17,259 nt of DNA from Caryophanales bacterium UBA3210 (GCA_002363635.1 DEWM01000096.1:1-17259), one strand, 5' to 3'; shown: positions 6,712 to 13,698, counted from the first letter of the stretch. Numbers and translations: made by a program. Notes: generated by a model not told the origin, from the sequence alone.

Positions 6712-7875
6712 CTACTTTAAGAGTTCTTTAATTTCTTCAACTTTATCTAAATATTCCCATGGACAGTCAATGTCAGGTCTTCCAAAATGACCATATTTTG
6801 CTAAATCCTCATATTTATATACAGGCTTCTTCATTGAGAACTTTTTAATGATTCTTGCAGGTCTTAAATCAAATACTTTGTGTACGACTTCAAGAATCTT
6901 TTCTTGTGAATATTTTTCTGTTCCAAATGTGTCAACTGCAATTGAAGTAGGTTCTGCTACACCAATAGCGTATGATAATTGAACTTCTGCTCTATCAGCA
7001 ACACCTGCTGCTACTAAGTTTTTAGCAACATATCTTGCTGCATAAGCTGCAGATCTATCAACCTTAGAAGGGTCTTTACCTGAGAAAGCTCCTCCACCAT
7101 GTCTACCAGATCCACCATATGTATCAACAATTATCTTTCTACCAGTTAAACCAGTATCACCAGCAGGTCCACCGATAACGAACTTACCTGTTGGATTAAT
7201 TAAGACTCTGAAATCATCATCAAAGCCGAATGACTTAACAACAACTTTCATAATCTTTTCTGTAACGAATGATTTGAATTCATCCATGTTGATATCTTCG
7301 TCATGCTGAATTGACATAAGAACTGTATCAATATGTGGTTTTCCTGATGTGTAATCAATAGTAACCTGTGATTTCATATCAGGTCTAGCACCTTTGAATT
7401 CACCAGCTTTTCTTAAGTTAGTAGCGTATCTAACTAATTTGTGAGCCATAGTGATTGCAAGAGGCATATAGTTTTCTGTTTCAGTGCATGCATAGCCAAA
7501 CATAATACCTTGGTCGCCAGCGCCCTGTTCATCTTCAGTAGCTCTAACAACACCTTGGTTAATATCTGGTGATTGAGTTTTAATAACATTGATAATTTTG
7601 CAGTTTTTGCCATTAAAGCCATATTCATCTTTATCGTAACCGATATCGAGGATTACTCTTCTTGCCACTGCTTCATAATCAACTTTTGCTTTTGTTGTGA
7701 TTTCTCCACCAATAACTAATAAATCAGTTGTAGTAAAGCATTCACAAGCAACGTGTGATTCTGGATCTTGAGCTAAGCAAGCATCTAAGATAGCATCACT
7801 AATTTGATCACAGACTTTGTCTGGATGGCCTTCTGAAACTGATTCAGAAGTAAATAAAATCTTTTCTTTTGACAT
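6712..7875 (-). CDS. metK: S-adenosylmethionine synthetase
   Basis: MetK makes S-adenosylmethionine (SAM) from methionine and ATP, releasing phosphate and pyrophosphate, and works as a cytosolic tetramer. The 387-residue sequence carries the family signatures GHPDKVCDQ (16-24), GAGDQGIMFGYA (118-129) and the P-loop-like GGGAFSGKD (260-268), with the usual length and order. The ATG at 7873-7875 has an AAAGGAG site. It is the last gene of the pduL-TSCPD-metK operon, 39 bp after the TSCPD gene. A SAM-binding S-box with a terminator in the operon leader predicts feedback: high SAM stops transcription before all three genes. Tandem terminators follow. Confidence 0.97.
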   Translation of the reverse strand: MSKEKILFTSESVSEGHPDKVCDQISDAILDACLAQDPESHVACECFTTTDLLVIGGEITTKAKVDYEAVARRVILDIGYDKDEYGFNGKNCKIINVIKTQSPDINQGVVRATEDEQGAGDQGIMFGYACTETENYMPLAITMAHKLVRYATNLRKAGEFKGARPDMKSQVTIDYTSGKPHIDTVLMSIQHDEDINMDEFKSFVTEKIMKVVVKSFGFDDDFRVLINPTGKFVIGGPAGDTGLTGRKIIVDTYGGSGRHGGGAFSGKDPSKVDRSAAYAARYVAKNLVAAGVADRAEVQLSYAIGVAEPTSIAVDTFGTEKYSQEKILEVVHKVFDLRPARIIKKFSMKKPVYKYEDLAKYGHFGRPDIDCPWEYLDKVEEIKELLK

Positions 7876-7914
7876 TCCTAATCTCCTTTTCGTGTTTATG
7901 ATGGGATTGTTGGG

Positions 7915-8163
7915 TTATTTAGATATAGTTTTTAATGCTTGTGCTAATTGGTCTGGGCATGATGTTGGTTTAAAACCACATTTAATGCCTTCAAGTCTAG
8001 CGATAACTTCGTTAATATCCATACCTTTACATAAAGCTGCTACACCCTGAGTATTACCTGGGCATCCGCCGATAAATTTGATATTAACTACTTTATTGTC
8101 CTCATAATCAATTTCAATTTTTTGAGAACAAGTTCCTGTTGTTTTAAATGATAAATGTTCCAT
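7915..8163 (-). CDS. Small four-Cys TSCPD-domain protein
   Basis: This 82-residue protein matches the stand-alone TSCPD family, whose domain also occurs at the C-terminus of B12-dependent ribonucleotide reductases. The name-giving TSCPD motif is at 67-71. Cys12, Cys34, Cys45, Cys62 and Cys69 are candidates for metal (zinc or iron) binding, with the GGCPGN loop at 32-37. No catalytic role is established for the stand-alone form that I know of. Its ATG overlaps the pduL stop by one base (TAATG), so translation is probably coupled; its own Shine-Dalgarno is poor. Lying between pduL and metK behind a SAM riboswitch, it is predicted to be expressed when SAM is low, which hints at a role in sulfur, methionine or one-carbon metabolism. 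That is inference. Confidence 0.88.
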   Translation of the reverse strand: MEHLSFKTTGTCSQKIEIDYEDNKVVNIKFIGGCPGNTQGVAALCKGMDINEVIARLEGIKCGFKPTSCPDQLAQALKTISK

Positions 8164-8741
8164 TATTTAACAATAGAGCCTTTAACTGCGCCGAAAGCTG
8201 CTGCAGCATTGCATTCATCTGTATCGATGTGCATTGCAAGAGCATATGAAGAAGATACTCTAACAACTGTATCACCGAAGATTGTTTCTCTACCATTGCC
8301 TGAAGAAACTAAAACACTAACGATTTGGCCATTTGTTACACCAAATTCTTCTGCATCTGCAGGAGTCATGTGGATATGTCTCTTAGCGACCATAACGCCT
8401 TCTTTTAAGACAACTTCTTTACCATTTTCTGGGTTTCTTAATGTGCAACCTGGAGTACCTGCGACATCACCTGATTCTCTAACAACACCTGGAACACCAA
8501 CAGTTCTTGCATCTGTGAATGATAATTCAACTTGATCTACCTTTCTTACTGGACCAAGAATTGAACATTTTAAAACACCCTTTGGACCAACTACTTCTAA
8601 TTTTTGATTTGAAGCGAATTGACCTGGCTGTGATAATTCTTTCTTAACTTCTAACTGGAAGCCTTTACCAAATAATGCTTCTAAAGTTTCCTGTGTGACG
8701 TGAATGTGACGTGCACTTGTTTCAACAATAAATTCTTTCAT
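8163..8741 (-). CDS. pduL: PduL-type phosphotransacylase
   Basis: PduL enzymes interconvert acyl-CoA and acyl-phosphate (acetyl or propanoyl) and replace or supplement Pta in fermentation. The 192-residue protein shows both beta-barrel halves and the zinc-binding His motifs SARHIHVT (His12, His14), AKRHIHMTPADAE (His122, His124) and MHIDTDECNAA (His171). It lacks the extra N-terminal helix that directs PduL into microcompartments, and no shell genes are present, so it is probably the free cytosolic form feeding acetate kinase for ATP. AGGAGG precedes the ATG at 8739-8741. It is the first gene behind the S-box leader, an unexpected position because its reaction has no direct link to SAM. The acyl substrate cannot be read from the sequence. 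Confidence 0.9.
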   Translation of the reverse strand: MKEFIVETSARHIHVTQETLEALFGKGFQLEVKKELSQPGQFASNQKLEVVGPKGVLKCSILGPVRKVDQVELSFTDARTVGVPGVVRESGDVAGTPGCTLRNPENGKEVVLKEGVMVAKRHIHMTPADAEEFGVTNGQIVSVLVSSGNGRETIFGDTVVRVSSSYALAMHIDTDECNAAAAFGAVKGSIVK

Positions 8742-8775
8742 TTTATCCTCCTAAAGCGATTCTTTCGCCAATTAT

Positions 8776-8822
8776 TTATTTTACTCCTAAGGAGTACCTT
8801 TTTCCATAGGTGAGTAAAATAA
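8776..8822 (-). promoter_or_regulatory. Second leader hairpin between SAM terminator and pduL
   Basis: An 11-bp perfect inverted repeat (8776-8786 with 8812-8822) encloses a smaller perfect hairpin TACTCC-TAA-GGAGTA (8782-8796). In the minus-strand RNA the GGAGUA arm can pair either locally or with the ACUC-containing arm just after the riboswitch terminator, so the two folds exclude each other. The outer arm overlaps the terminator's U tract. It ends about 35 nt before the pduL start and does not cover the AGGAGG site. The role is unknown: a second control step or an RNA-stabilising structure are both possible. Confidence 0.5.
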
Positions 8823-8843
8823 AACCCATCGCGTACCGATGGG
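8815..8843 (-). terminator. Riboswitch-controlled intrinsic terminator
   Basis: The perfect 7-bp stem CCCATCG/CGATGGG (8825-8831 with 8837-8843) has a 5-nt loop and is followed on the minus strand by TTTTATTTTA. The promoter-proximal arm (8838-8844) can instead pair with 8860-8866, the 3' strand of aptamer helix P1, in six of seven positions. That antiterminator and the SAM-stabilised P1 exclude each other, so bound SAM should favour termination. Confidence 0.85.
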
Positions 8844-8857
8844 CATTAAAAACTATT

Positions 8858-8945
8858 AAGTCCATCATTCAAGCTTTGGCACCTTACCAAGTAGGTTGCC
8901 GACGGATCACTGGGCTTGTCCCTTCCCGTTCTCTTTATGGTACTT
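8858..8945 (-). promoter_or_regulatory. S-box / SAM riboswitch aptamer (SAM-I/IV clan, P4-less)
   Basis: On the minus strand the S-box core is clear: an AAAGAG junction, GGGACAAGCCC, GTGAT, CGGCAACC and GGTGCCAAA in the right order. P1 pairs 8937-8945 with 8858-8865 (one bulged A). P2a pairs 8926-8929 with 8902-8905, with a kink-turn-like GAA/GUGAU internal loop, and P2b pairs 8920-8922 with 8912-8914. P3 lies within 8878-8900. The P2 loop CAAGC (8914-8918) pairs perfectly with GCUUG (8870-8874) as the known pseudoknot. Only four bases remain between that pseudoknot strand and P1, so the P4 arm of standard SAM-I is missing, as in SAM-I/IV variants. The aptamer precedes an antiterminator, a terminator and an operon ending in metK, so SAM repression is expected. 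Binding specificity is inferred from the conserved core and from metK. Confidence 0.9.
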
Positions 8946-8949
8946 TTCA

Positions 8950-8978
8950 ATAATAGTTTTTGTTTATCTAATAGTCAA
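8950..8978 (-). promoter_or_regulatory. Promoter of the pduL-TSCPD-metK operon
   Basis: On the minus strand, -35 TTGACT (8973-8978), a 17-bp spacer and -10 TATTAT (8950-8955) form the best promoter in the window. Transcription should start at about 8943-8945, inside the 5' strand of riboswitch helix P1. Confidence 0.75.
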
Positions 8979-9101
8979 GAAATAAAATGATAATATTTTA
9001 TACTTATTGTAATAGTACAAAAAATGTGCCAGATTTTTGTATAAATTGATAAGGAATTAAAAATCTTTATTTTTTTTTCTAAAGCGATTGAGATTATATA
9101 T

Positions 9102-9120
9102 ATTTAGTTATAAACTAAAT
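9102..9120. promoter_or_regulatory. Operator-like palindrome before the ABC exporter operon
   Basis: ATTTAGTT-ATA-AACTAAAT is a perfect 8+3+8 palindrome, 34 bp upstream of the start codon of the first ABC gene. Part of it can extend to GAGA/TCTC arms with a bulge. No T run follows, so it is not a terminator. TATA-like -10 candidates overlap it (9095-9100, 9109-9114), but none has a good -35. Such sites are typical of dimeric repressors that control multidrug exporters, but no regulator gene is adjacent. Confidence 0.45.
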
Positions 9121-9153
9121 CTCATAAATCTTAGCAAAAGGAGGTATCATAAT

Positions 9154-10929
9154 ATGTTATTTGGTAAACATGTAAACAAATACTATTTAAAGTATTTTTG
9201 GTATTTCTTCTTTGGCATCATCGCTTTAATCGCAGTTGACTATGCTCAATTACTAGTTCCAGAAGCAATTGGTAACATGGTTGATAATTTCAATATGATA
9301 GAAGGAATATCTAACTGGGAATATTTCTTAAAACCAATTCTTATGATTCTTGGAGTTGCAGTCATCATGTTTGTCGGTAGACTTGTTTGGAGACGTTGTA
9401 TTTTCACTGAATCATTAAAAGTTTCTGCAGATATCCGTCGCGAGATGTTCCAAAAAGCAGAAGTACTCTCACAAAGATATTATAAGGAGAATAAGACAGG
9501 GGCAATTCTTTCTTATTTCTCAAACGACTTAGAAACAATCGAAGAAGTTTTTTCTCAAGGTGTCATCTTCTTAATTGATGGAGTTTTCCTTGGAGGTATT
9601 TCTCTAGTCAAAATGTTCTTAATTAACTGGAAGTTAACATTAATTTCCGCTATACCACTTGTGGTATTACTTGTCTCAGCATTGTTACTTGAAAAAGTAA
9701 TGGATAAAAAATACACTGCTAGACAAAAAGCTTTTGAAGATATGTCAGACTTTGGTCAAGAAAACTTCACAGGTATTAGAGTTATTAAAGCTTTCTTAAA
9801 AGAAAGAAAAGAATTAAGAGAATTTGCTAAAGTTAACAAAAAGAATAAAGACGCAAATATTGCTTTCGTTAAATTCGATGCCTTCCTCAATGTTTTAATT
9901 GATTTATTAATTTATGCAGTTATCGTTTTAATTTTCTGTATCGGTGGTTATTTAATTTTTGAGTACACAAACGGTCACAATATCAACTTCACTGCAGGTG
10001 ATATCATTAAGTTCATCGGTTATTTCGATGCAATCATTTGGCCAGTATTTGCAATTGCCGCAATCATCAATATGACAGCAAGGGGCAAAGCATCATTAAG
10101 ACGTATCTCAACTTTACTTGATGAAGAAGTAGAAGTTCATGATTCTAATGAAGTTATTAATATTGAACAAGGTAAATTAAAAGGCGAAATTGAATTTAGA
10201 AATTTAACATTCGCTTATCCAGATGATAAAGACCATCCAATATTAAGCAACATTTCTTTCCATGTTAACGCAGGTGAAACTGTTGGTATTATTGGTAAAA
10301 TTGGCTCAGGTAAATCATCATTAGTTAATATGCTCTTCCGTTTATATAATGTTGAAGAAAATACATTACTTTTAGATGGTTACGATATTATGAAATTACC
10401 AATTACTACAGTAAGAGAAAATATTGGTTACGCTCCACAAGATAACTTCCTCTTCTCAGATACTGTCGGTTCAAATATTGCTTTTGCAAACGCTCAATTA
10501 TCAGAAAATGATATTTCAAAAGCTGCTCAATTCTCTGCAGTTAGAGATAATATCGAAGGCTTTGATCAGAAATATAAAACTATGATTGGTGAAAGAGGTG
10601 TAACTCTTTCAGGTGGTCAAAAACAACGTATTTCTATTTCTCGAGCAGTTGTTAAAGATCCAGCAATTCTAGTTTTAGATGACTCTGTTTCTGCAGTCGA
10701 TATTAAAACAGAAGAAGAAATCTTAAATAACATTAAAAAGTTACGAGCAGGTAAAACAACTTTACTTATTGCGTCACGTGTCTCAACAGTTGAAAAACTT
10801 GATAAGGTACTTGTCTTAAATGAAGGTAAAGTTGAATACTTCGGTACTAATGAGGAATGTATGCTCCACTCTCCAACATATAAGAGAATGGTTGAATTAC
10901 AAACTCTCGAGAAAGAAATGGAGGGATAG
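9154..10929 (+). CDS. Heterodimeric ABC exporter, subunit with degenerate ATP site
   Basis: This 591-residue half-transporter has six membrane helices (about 1-310) fused to an ATPase domain (about 345-591). It resembles the B. subtilis YheI/BmrC side of type IV multidrug or peptide exporters. The Walker A motif GKIGSGKSS begins near 381, the Q-loop is APQDNFLF, and the signature LSGGQ is at 485-489. Walker B ends LDD, so Asp510 replaces the catalytic Glu. The H-loop reads ASRVST, with Ser541 in place of His. Both changes mark the non-hydrolysing site of heterodimeric exporters. I chose the ATG at 9154 because a perfect AAAGGAGGT precedes it; the frame also opens upstream at a TTG (9088) with no ribosome binding site. 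The partner gene starts 2 bp after this stop. The exported substrate is unknown. Confidence 0.92.
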   Translation: MLFGKHVNKYYLKYFWYFFFGIIALIAVDYAQLLVPEAIGNMVDNFNMIEGISNWEYFLKPILMILGVAVIMFVGRLVWRRCIFTESLKVSADIRREMFQKAEVLSQRYYKENKTGAILSYFSNDLETIEEVFSQGVIFLIDGVFLGGISLVKMFLINWKLTLISAIPLVVLLVSALLLEKVMDKKYTARQKAFEDMSDFGQENFTGIRVIKAFLKERKELREFAKVNKKNKDANIAFVKFDAFLNVLIDLLIYAVIVLIFCIGGYLIFEYTNGHNINFTAGDIIKFIGYFDAIIWPVFAIAAIINMTARGKASLRRISTLLDEEVEVHDSNEVINIEQGKLKGEIEFRNLTFAYPDDKDHPILSNISFHVNAGETVGIIGKIGSGKSSLVNMLFRLYNVEENTLLLDGYDIMKLPITTVRENIGYAPQDNFLFSDTVGSNIAFANAQLSENDISKAAQFSAVRDNIEGFDQKYKTMIGERGVTLSGGQKQRISISRAVVKDPAILVLDDSVSAVDIKTEEEILNNIKKLRAGKTTLLIASRVSTVEKLDKVLVLNEGKVEYFGTNEECMLHSPTYKRMVELQTLEKEMEG

Positions 10930-10931
10930 TT

Positions 10932-12755
10932 ATGGACAACAACGAATTTGAAAATGTTGATCGTAGCATGAAAGATTCCTACATCATTAAGAGAACTTGG
11001 CAATACATTAAACCCTATTGGAAAAGATTATTACTCGCCTCAATCTTAATGATCTTGATGATTGTCTTACAGCTCGTCAATCCTCTATTTACAAAACAAA
11101 TTATTGATATCATTACAATTAAATATGTAGAAGGAACTACTGATGTAATTATTCCTATGACTCAAGAAAATTTAAATTGGGTCTTCATATGGTCAGCAAT
11201 CTACTTTGCATGTGTACTTGGAAATGCAGTACTCCTCTACATCAACACAATGCTTTTACAGCATTTAGGTCAAGACGTAATTTATGATTTACGTATGACA
11301 GTATTTGAACATATTGATTCATTATCAGTTAACCAATTAAATAACATTCCAGTTGGTTCTTTAGTAACTAGACTCACTTCAGATACTAACCAATTATCTG
11401 ATTTATTTACTAACACAATCGTTAACTTATTAAAGAACTTCTTATTACTTGTTGGTACACTTGGCTTTATGTTCTATATGAACTGGGTTTTAGCGTTATA
11501 TATATCTATATATATTCCATTAATCTTTGCAATTACATTTATCTTTAGAAAATATTTAAGAAAGAACTATAGAATTGTTAGAAAGAACTTCTCTATCATG
11601 AATGCTTTCTTAAATGAAAATATTTCTGGTATGAAGATCACTCAAATATTCAACCAAGAAAGTAGAAAGATTAATGAATTTGATAAACTCAACAAGAACA
11701 TTATTGAATCAAGACAAAAAGATATCCGTATCTTCTCTGTCTTTAGACCATTAATCTCATTATTATATTTCTCTGCAGTTGCCTTAACATTCTTTGTTGG
11801 AGTTCAATACGCTTTAGCAGGAGTTATGACAATAGGTGCAGTTTATGCATTCTATCAATATGTTTCTAACATGTTCAACCCTATTCAGGAACTTGCAGAT
11901 CAATTCAACTCATTACAAAGAGCCTTCACTTCATGTGAAAGATTATATACTCTTCTTGATACTAAACCAGAAGTACTTGATAGAGATGATGCAATAGAAA
12001 TTGATCATTTTGAAGGTAAGATTGAATTCAAACATGTTTGGTTTGCATACAAAGATGAAAACTGGATTTTAAAAGATGTTTCATTCACTGTTGAACCAAA
12101 ACAAGTAGTTGCCTTTGTCGGTGCTACTGGTGCAGGTAAAACAACAATCTTACAATTAATTGTAAGAAACTATGAAGTTCAAAAAGGTGAAATCTTAATT
12201 GATGGAATCAATGTTAAGAACATCAAGATGTCTTCTTTACATAAAGCATTTGGTCAAATGCTACAAGATGTCTTCCTCTTCTCTGGAACAATTGCTTCAA
12301 ACATTGCTTTAAGAGATGAAGATATCTCTAGAGATGAAATCATTGAAGCTTCAAAATATGTTAACGCTCATGACTTCATTATGAAGCAAGAACATGGTTA
12401 TGATGAAGAAGTCCAAGAAAGAGGTGAAAACTTCTCTTCAGGACAAAGACAATTATTATCTTTTGCAAGAACCATCGTTCATAAGCCACAGATTTTAATT
12501 CTTGATGAAGCTACTGCAAATATCGATACTGAAACTGAACAAGTAATTCAGCAGTCATTATTAAAGATGATGTCAATTGGTACAATGCTTATTGTTGCAC
12601 ATAGACTTTCCACAATTCAGCATGCAGATAACATTATTTGTTTACAACATGGTGAATTAATTGAACAAGGAAATCATCAACAATTATTAAAGAAGCATGG
12701 TTATTACTATAATCTATACAGATTACAGTACGAAGACCAAGAAAACAGTAAATAG
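10932..12755 (+). CDS. Heterodimeric ABC exporter, catalytic subunit
   Basis: This 607-residue half-transporter is of the YheH/BmrD type and is the partner of the preceding gene. Six membrane helices (about 30-330) precede the ATPase domain (about 360-607). Walker A GATGAGKTT is at 397-405 and Walker B ILILDEATANID keeps catalytic Glu526. His557 is intact in IVAHRLST. The signature is FSSGQ (501-505) instead of LSGGQ. The intact Walker A, Walker B and His of this subunit with the LSGGQ of the partner form the working ATP site, while this FSSGQ faces the partner's degenerate half. The ribosome binding site GGAGGG lies inside the end of the first gene and the gap is 2 bp, so the two are probably translated together. 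The operon ends at terminator hairpins starting 5 bp after the stop. Confidence 0.93.
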   Translation: MDNNEFENVDRSMKDSYIIKRTWQYIKPYWKRLLLASILMILMIVLQLVNPLFTKQIIDIITIKYVEGTTDVIIPMTQENLNWVFIWSAIYFACVLGNAVLLYINTMLLQHLGQDVIYDLRMTVFEHIDSLSVNQLNNIPVGSLVTRLTSDTNQLSDLFTNTIVNLLKNFLLLVGTLGFMFYMNWVLALYISIYIPLIFAITFIFRKYLRKNYRIVRKNFSIMNAFLNENISGMKITQIFNQESRKINEFDKLNKNIIESRQKDIRIFSVFRPLISLLYFSAVALTFFVGVQYALAGVMTIGAVYAFYQYVSNMFNPIQELADQFNSLQRAFTSCERLYTLLDTKPEVLDRDDAIEIDHFEGKIEFKHVWFAYKDENWILKDVSFTVEPKQVVAFVGATGAGKTTILQLIVRNYEVQKGEILIDGINVKNIKMSSLHKAFGQMLQDVFLFSGTIASNIALRDEDISRDEIIEASKYVNAHDFIMKQEHGYDEEVQERGENFSSGQRQLLSFARTIVHKPQILILDEATANIDTETEQVIQQSLLKMMSIGTMLIVAHRLSTIQHADNIICLQHGELIEQGNHQQLLKKHGYYYNLYRLQYEDQENSK

Positions 12756-12760
12756 TAATT

Positions 12761-12804
12761 AGGGGATGTTTAAAAACCTAAGAGGTTGAGAACATCCTCT
12801 TTTG
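12761..12804 (+). terminator. Terminator of the ABC exporter operon
   Basis: A 10-bp stem with one G-U pair (12761-12770 with 12791-12800) encloses a second stem AACCT/AGGTT (12775-12779 with 12783-12787) and runs into CTCTTTT. It begins 5 bp after the stop codon of the second ABC gene. The T run is short, and a stronger hairpin lies about 200 bp downstream. Confidence 0.65.
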
Positions 12805-13049
12805 ATAGAAAAAAGAATAAAATACATGAATTTGATATGATTTAGCCAGAAAGAATGTGAAATCAGGTCATATTTTCGTATTAGAAAAGTATTTATGTCT
12901 CTTTCCTTCGACTTAAAGAAGGAGGAGAGAGATATTTTCCTAAATTACTTCAAAAATTAAACAAGCTTAGCTTGTTTAAAAACCTAATTTACAGTATAAA
13001 AAGATGGGATGTTTTAGCCTAGATTTTTCTAGGTTTCTAAACATCCCCT
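12761..13049. repeat. 289-bp non-coding element bounded by 20-bp inverted repeats
   Basis: The left end (12761-12780) and the complement of the right end (13030-13049) match at 19 of 20 positions. Each end also folds into its own hairpin with the same GGGATGTT/AACATCC arms, so the arm occurs four times. A 15-bp direct repeat lies at 12767-12781 and 12973-12987. Inside are a near-perfect palindrome centred on AAACAAGCT-T-AGCTTGTTT and a long purine/pyrimidine hairpin (12894-12934). No open reading frame of note and no clear target-site duplication is seen. It could be a MITE-like or IS-end remnant, or a structured RNA/terminator cluster. It fills most of the 382-bp gap between the two convergent operons; the rest (13050-13137) holds only the DJ-1 terminator. 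Confidence 0.55.
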
Positions 13050-13057
13050 TTTTATTT
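13005..13057 (+). terminator. Strong, probably bidirectional terminator hairpin
   Basis: The perfect 9-bp stem GGGATGTTT/AAACATCCC (13006-13014 with 13039-13047) encloses CCTAG/CTAGG (13018-13022 with 13029-13033) and is followed by CTTTTTATTTT. On the minus strand it is followed by ATCTTTTT, so it can also stop transcripts from the right. Confidence 0.75.
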
Positions 13058-13097
13058 TAATAACAAATCTCATCTTACTAATATCTTTTTATTGCAT

Positions 13098-13129
13098 AAA
13101 AAAATCCTACCGTATTTCTACGATAGGAT
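13098..13129 (-). terminator. Terminator of the pcrA-gatCAB-DJ-1 operon
   Basis: On the minus strand an 11-bp stem with one G-U pair (13119-13129 with 13104-13114) is closed by a GAAA tetraloop and followed by seven T. It begins 8 bp after the DJ-1 stop codon. Confidence 0.9.
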
Positions 13130-13137
13130 AATAAATT

Positions 13138-13695
13138 TTATTTTTCACCTTTTAAGGAAGCTTCTAAAGCACGTGCCTCGTTTTCTCCATAGAAGTGTTC
13201 AATTACTTTTAAACCAAATTCAATTGAATAATACATTGATTTACCAGTAATGAAATTACCATCTTCTACTACGCCTTTTTCTCTATGATATGTTCCTCCT
13301 AAGATTTGATTTTCAAATCCTGGATAAACTGTATAGTTTCTATTAGAGAAATATCCAAGTCTACCAATTAACATAGGTGCCGCACATATAGCAGTAACTA
13401 CTTTATTATGTTCAACAAAGTATTTAATAGTAGTATTAAGACGTTCATCAAACGCTAAAATTTTAAATGAACCAGGACCGCCTGGAATAAATAACATATC
13501 AAATTGATCTAATTTATTCTCGATTTCTTCAAATGTTAAATTTGTTTCAATAGGAAATAAGCATTTACTTGTGACATTCTTTCTTCCCATCATAGAAACA
13601 ACTTCAACAATTTCATCATGTCTTTTCCAAACGTCGACAGGTGAGATTAATTCAGTGTCTTCAAAATAATCGCCAACTAATACTAATATTTTCAT
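13138..13695 (-). CDS. DJ-1/PfpI-family protein
   Basis: This 185-residue cytosolic protein belongs to the DJ-1/PfpI superfamily, whose members act as glyoxalases, protein or nucleotide deglycases, chaperones or redox sensors. The nucleophile elbow AICAAPMLIGR places the reactive cysteine at Cys104 (Cys106 in human DJ-1). Glu15, in the DTELISPVDVWKR segment, matches the glutamate that lowers its pKa. The FIPGGPGS loop (69-76) is also typical. The length is normal and closest to the DJ-1/YajL branch. The ATG follows the gatB stop by 3 bp and its GAGGT ribosome binding site lies inside the end of gatB, so the two are probably translated together. The exact reaction cannot be deduced. A strong terminator follows, making it the last gene of the operon. 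Confidence 0.9.
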   Translation of the reverse strand: MKILVLVGDYFEDTELISPVDVWKRHDEIVEVVSMMGRKNVTSKCLFPIETNLTFEEIENKLDQFDMLFIPGGPGSFKILAFDERLNTTIKYFVEHNKVVTAICAAPMLIGRLGYFSNRNYTVYPGFENQILGGTYHREKGVVEDGNFITGKSMYYSIEFGLKVIEHFYGENEARALEASLKGEK

Positions 13696-13698
13696 ATC

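Noticed and set aside
8860..8990. T-box leader as an alternative for the metK operon
   Set aside because: The conserved T-box bulge sequence (TGGNACCGCG type) is absent, whereas the S-box core motifs and pseudoknot are all present.
9088..9153. N-terminal extension of the first ABC gene from a TTG at 9088
   Set aside because: There is no ribosome binding site before the TTG, the palindrome 9102-9120 lies within it, and a perfect AAAGGAGGT precedes the ATG at 9154.
10680..10776. Mutated ATP site in the first ABC protein as a sign of a pseudogene
   Set aside because: The Asp and Ser substitutions are paired with the altered FSSGQ in the partner and match the known degenerate site of heterodimeric exporters.
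12800..13000. 6S, SRP or tmRNA gene in the convergent intergenic region
   Set aside because: The conserved SRP GGAAGC-type core and the tmRNA termini are absent, and no long central-bubble hairpin typical of 6S RNA can be drawn.
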